DNA from: Membranipora membranacea
Lineage: Eukaryota; Bryozoa; Gymnolaemata; Cheilostomatida; Membraniporidae
Direction of reading: 5' to 3'
Length of the DNA stretch: 64,000 nucleotides
Assembly: GCA_914767715.1 (NCBI GenBank)
Contig: OU612069.1
Span: 5,146,001 to 5,210,000, forward strand
Both the position numbers and the translations under genes were made by a program. A model generated the notes under the pieces. The model worked only from the letters and a program-made list of their open reading frames with translations. It ran no database searches and was not told the origin of the DNA. Position 1 is the stretch's first letter, and every line of letters begins with the position of its first letter. Of this stretch, positions 61,681 to 64,000 are shown in pieces.

Positions 61681-62740
61681 TACTCAGAATAACCAAAAAA
61701 TCAATTGTGAGGAGGGGGCAGAATCAGAAAAATATCATGTTTAAAATCAATCGGAAAGAAAATTGCCATTGCAAATATGGATTATCTTGAATGGAATATT
61801 ATATTGGCATCAGTTCATACTCAAATGTTTCATTCATGTATTGGATTTATACATTTGTTGCAATGTTACGAAACCAATTCTAGATTAATCTGGTTTTCAA
61901 ATAGAAACTTAGGAAGACATCCTCAGATCTGATTTAAAATCTTGTGCAATGTTTGTTACCTGTGCCTTCTGGACTGTCCATAAGCATTCCCAAAACATAA
62001 ATATAGCGAGAATGTAATAAAAAGAGGGAATCACAATCAAATCAAAGTGCACATAACTCCAGACTACATTGAGTTTAGACTGTGAAAGTCCCCATAATGA
62101 ATCAAAACCTAGCTTCATTTTTCTTTCGACATTATATTTTCCACGACTAGCACCGCTTTCATAACCACTCCCCTTACATTGCTGTCAACACACACCTATG
62201 CCCTTGATCTTGTAACTTGTTATTGCATAAGTTTGACGGGATTGATGGTGTTACACCTGTGGTTTAATTGCTTGACCTTTATTGTGTATGTAATCTGAGT
62301 TGGTTTATGATTTTTCATCAAATATGGGAGTGTGAAGTAATTTTGTATCCGAATGATAGGATTTCTACCAAGCTAAATAGCCTGAATCTTATTATATTGC
62401 GTACCTACATACATTCATGAGTGGGCATCTATGTAAAATTCATGTTGCATGGTGTGTCTAAATGTCTGAGGTAATATAGACAGCTTGTCCTATCTTGTGT
62501 AAGGGATATAGTAGTGAACAATAGCAGGTATAAACAATTAAAAGTGACAATTGTCTCTAGCTAGTGTTATTTTCTAATATTTGATACAGCCCTATACATA
62601 ATAACTATCAATTGATTGGATTCTATAGAATTTTGGGACGATAACTATTCCTTGTTAGCCGTGAACAAAGTTTGAAGTGGTGGTAGCTTAGGAGAACAAA
62701 TCTAGATGACCTAGGCGATGCCGTGAGAGAAAATTAACAC
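61681..62740. other. sequence without copies in the window
   Basis: AT-rich, with no repeat module recognised and no convincing gene. A 69-codon minus-strand frame (61909-62118) has one hydrophobic stretch, but nothing supports it. Confidence 0.5.
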
Positions 62741-62744
62741 TTTT

Positions 62745-63015
62745 TGTTTGACCATAGGAACAGTAAGAATTGGAGTGCCACAAAGATCAGTATCAGTCCC
62801 ATTCTAATTTGTTTTTTATTAATGATCCTAATGATAATATTGGCATCGCAACTGGAATATATATATTATTTGCAGATGACATTAATATTTTATGCTCAGA
62901 CCCACCAATTTCAAAATAACATATTTGTAATGAACGACAGTGCAGGTGCGCAGCAAATCACTTCATACTCAACACAACAAATCTTTTAAGCTAATTGTTA
63001 ATGCTCACAATAAAA
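62745..63015 (+). pseudogene. decayed RT catalytic core with FADD box
   Basis: In two frames joined by a shift it reads IGVPQRSVSVP (about 62770-62802), then FFINDPNDNIG, then GIYILFADDINILCSD with FADD at 62869-62880. G-V-P-Q-x-S and F/Y-A-D-D are the B and C catalytic boxes of non-LTR reverse transcriptases. Later sequence resembles the NKxxLxVNxxKT region. Stops and a frameshift show that it is dead. It may be an upstream part of the same old family whose C-terminus litters the L modules. Confidence 0.75.
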
Positions 63016-63640
63016 AAGCATGATAAACCTCTAATAGACATTTTTTTACCCGCACATTATATGGGGCCTGGAATTATTGGATTACGCAGCATTCAAGATC
63101 ACTGACATGTAAAAATTGTGTATTAGCACTGGCCTGTGGCTTTTCTTTTTGGTGCCTTCGGTAACTTTGCTAAAGGTGATGTGGTATACTGTTAGCACTT
63201 GTAACCTAGGATTGGCATAATCTTTGCGTTAGGCCGATGTTAGAGAGAAATTTGAGCAAGCTTTATTGACATTCTATATATATATATATATACTTAGAAA
63301 TTGTAGGATACGGGGGAATGTAAAATACCTGCCCTGTGGGGGTAGTAAAAATCCTGCCTTGTGGGCCATATATATCCATATATATATATGGTTTTATATG
63401 GCCCACAGAGTGTCAAATTTATATACATCAGTTATCCCCCAAATGCATTATATATTATTTCGTCATTGTTCAAAAGAAGATAACTCCATGTAATGTGAGA
63501 GATAACTTTAGCAATTACGCTAAGCATCCCTTCAATGTCAGGATGGGCTGAGGTGGTTGTACCATTTTCTTGACTGAAAACGAAAACCAGATCTGGTTCT
63601 ACACATTGATAAACACTAAAATACTCCAACTACTATATTA
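63016..63640. other. unique segment with (TA)n and a hairpin
   Basis: It has a TATATATATATATATATA run at about 63275-63292 and GCCCTGTGGG/GCCTTGTGGG direct repeats near 63332 and 63356, followed by a 46-bp inverted repeat. Short frames overlap it in several registers and are not supported. Confidence 0.5.
63361..63406. repeat. inverted repeat, GTGGGCCATATA arms
   Basis: GTGGGCCATATA at the left and TATATGGCCCAC at the right are complementary, and the AT-rich interior can pair further. It could be a cruciform-prone site or the end of a small element. Confidence 0.75.
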
Positions 63641-64000
63641 GAATACCAAACTGATTTGGCAGATCAAGCAATATTTATCAAGCTGGAGAATATCATCCAA
63701 AAACTCTATTGATTTGATGACTGCTGACCTGATTCATACCTGTGGTGTATTGCTATGTAGGCGAATTGAGATTTTCAATCCAAGTATATTTCTTGCCAAA
63801 GTAATTGTTATTATTATAATTACCAATTTATAGATTCACTTAGTTGTTTTCATAAATACAGGATTTTCAAGTGGGAGATGTGAGTGAAACTCATCTCAAA
63901 TATTTTCCTGAATTAATATGAAAAATTTTTTTTTTGTGATAAACTTATGGTTATTAAAGTACTGCACAACTATCGGTTAGAGACTGTGTCGTTTGCTTAT
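63641..64000 (+). repeat. D module, copy 7 (cut by window edge)
   Basis: It begins at CTGATTTGGCAGATCAAGCA. The 46-codon frame is deleted after SSW (AAGCTGGAGAATATCATCC). It continues as D to the end of the window. Confidence 0.65.

Noticed and set aside
1-64000. tRNA, rRNA, snRNA genes and CRISPR arrays
   Set aside because: No cloverleaf with a B-box-like GGTTCGAATCC, no rRNA or spliceosomal RNA signature and no short regularly spaced repeats were found by eye.

Overview
This window looks like nuclear DNA from an animal, most likely an invertebrate. It is AT-rich (about two-thirds A+T by eye), has no bacterial-style gene packing, and holds spliced leucine-rich-repeat (LRR) exons, several decayed non-LTR retrotransposon reverse transcriptases (RTs) and small terminal-inverted-repeat DNA elements. 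The species cannot be named from the sequence alone. LRR gene expansions of this kind are known in amphioxus, cnidarians, molluscs and others.

The only convincing host coding sequence is six paralogous 141-bp exons on the minus strand (7441-7581, 14558-14698, 29173-29313, 31304-31444, 45653-45793, 57730-57870). Each is bounded by an AG acceptor and a GTGAGT donor, has no stop in its frame and encodes two LRRs (47 residues when spliced). All share one splice phase: one leading base plus 46 codons plus a trailing AG, so each exon-exon join makes a serine codon. Any number of them can be joined or skipped in frame. They are either tandem exons of one long-intron gene, alternative cassettes, or one exon from each of several tandem genes. 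No first or last exon is recognisable here.

Almost all the rest is a mosaic of about ten repeated modules in direct order, named here A-P, X, Y, Z, D, C', L, Q and R. The fullest order is A-P > X > Y > Z > D > C' > L (1-8300 and 50301-58850). Other copies skip modules or have Q in place of L. The LRR exon always lies in L. In L it is usually flanked on both sides by antisense relics of one old RT family. Distances between exons (7.1, 14.6, 2.1, 14.3 and 12.1 kb) reflect modules gained and lost. Some segments more than 10 kb apart are almost identical, which implies recent duplication or gene conversion.

Three young insertions can be defined by comparison with empty paralogous sites in the same window: a 267-bp CACTA-like element (13231-13497), a 426-bp element with AAGCTTATTCGC ends (41818-42243), and a 5'-truncated CR1/L2-type non-LTR retrotransposon (44113-44723) that keeps only the RT C-terminus. 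Near the right edge (58851-59440 and 61681-63640) lies sequence without copies elsewhere in the window. It includes a decayed RT core with an FADD box. No tRNA, rRNA, CRISPR array or complete gene was found.
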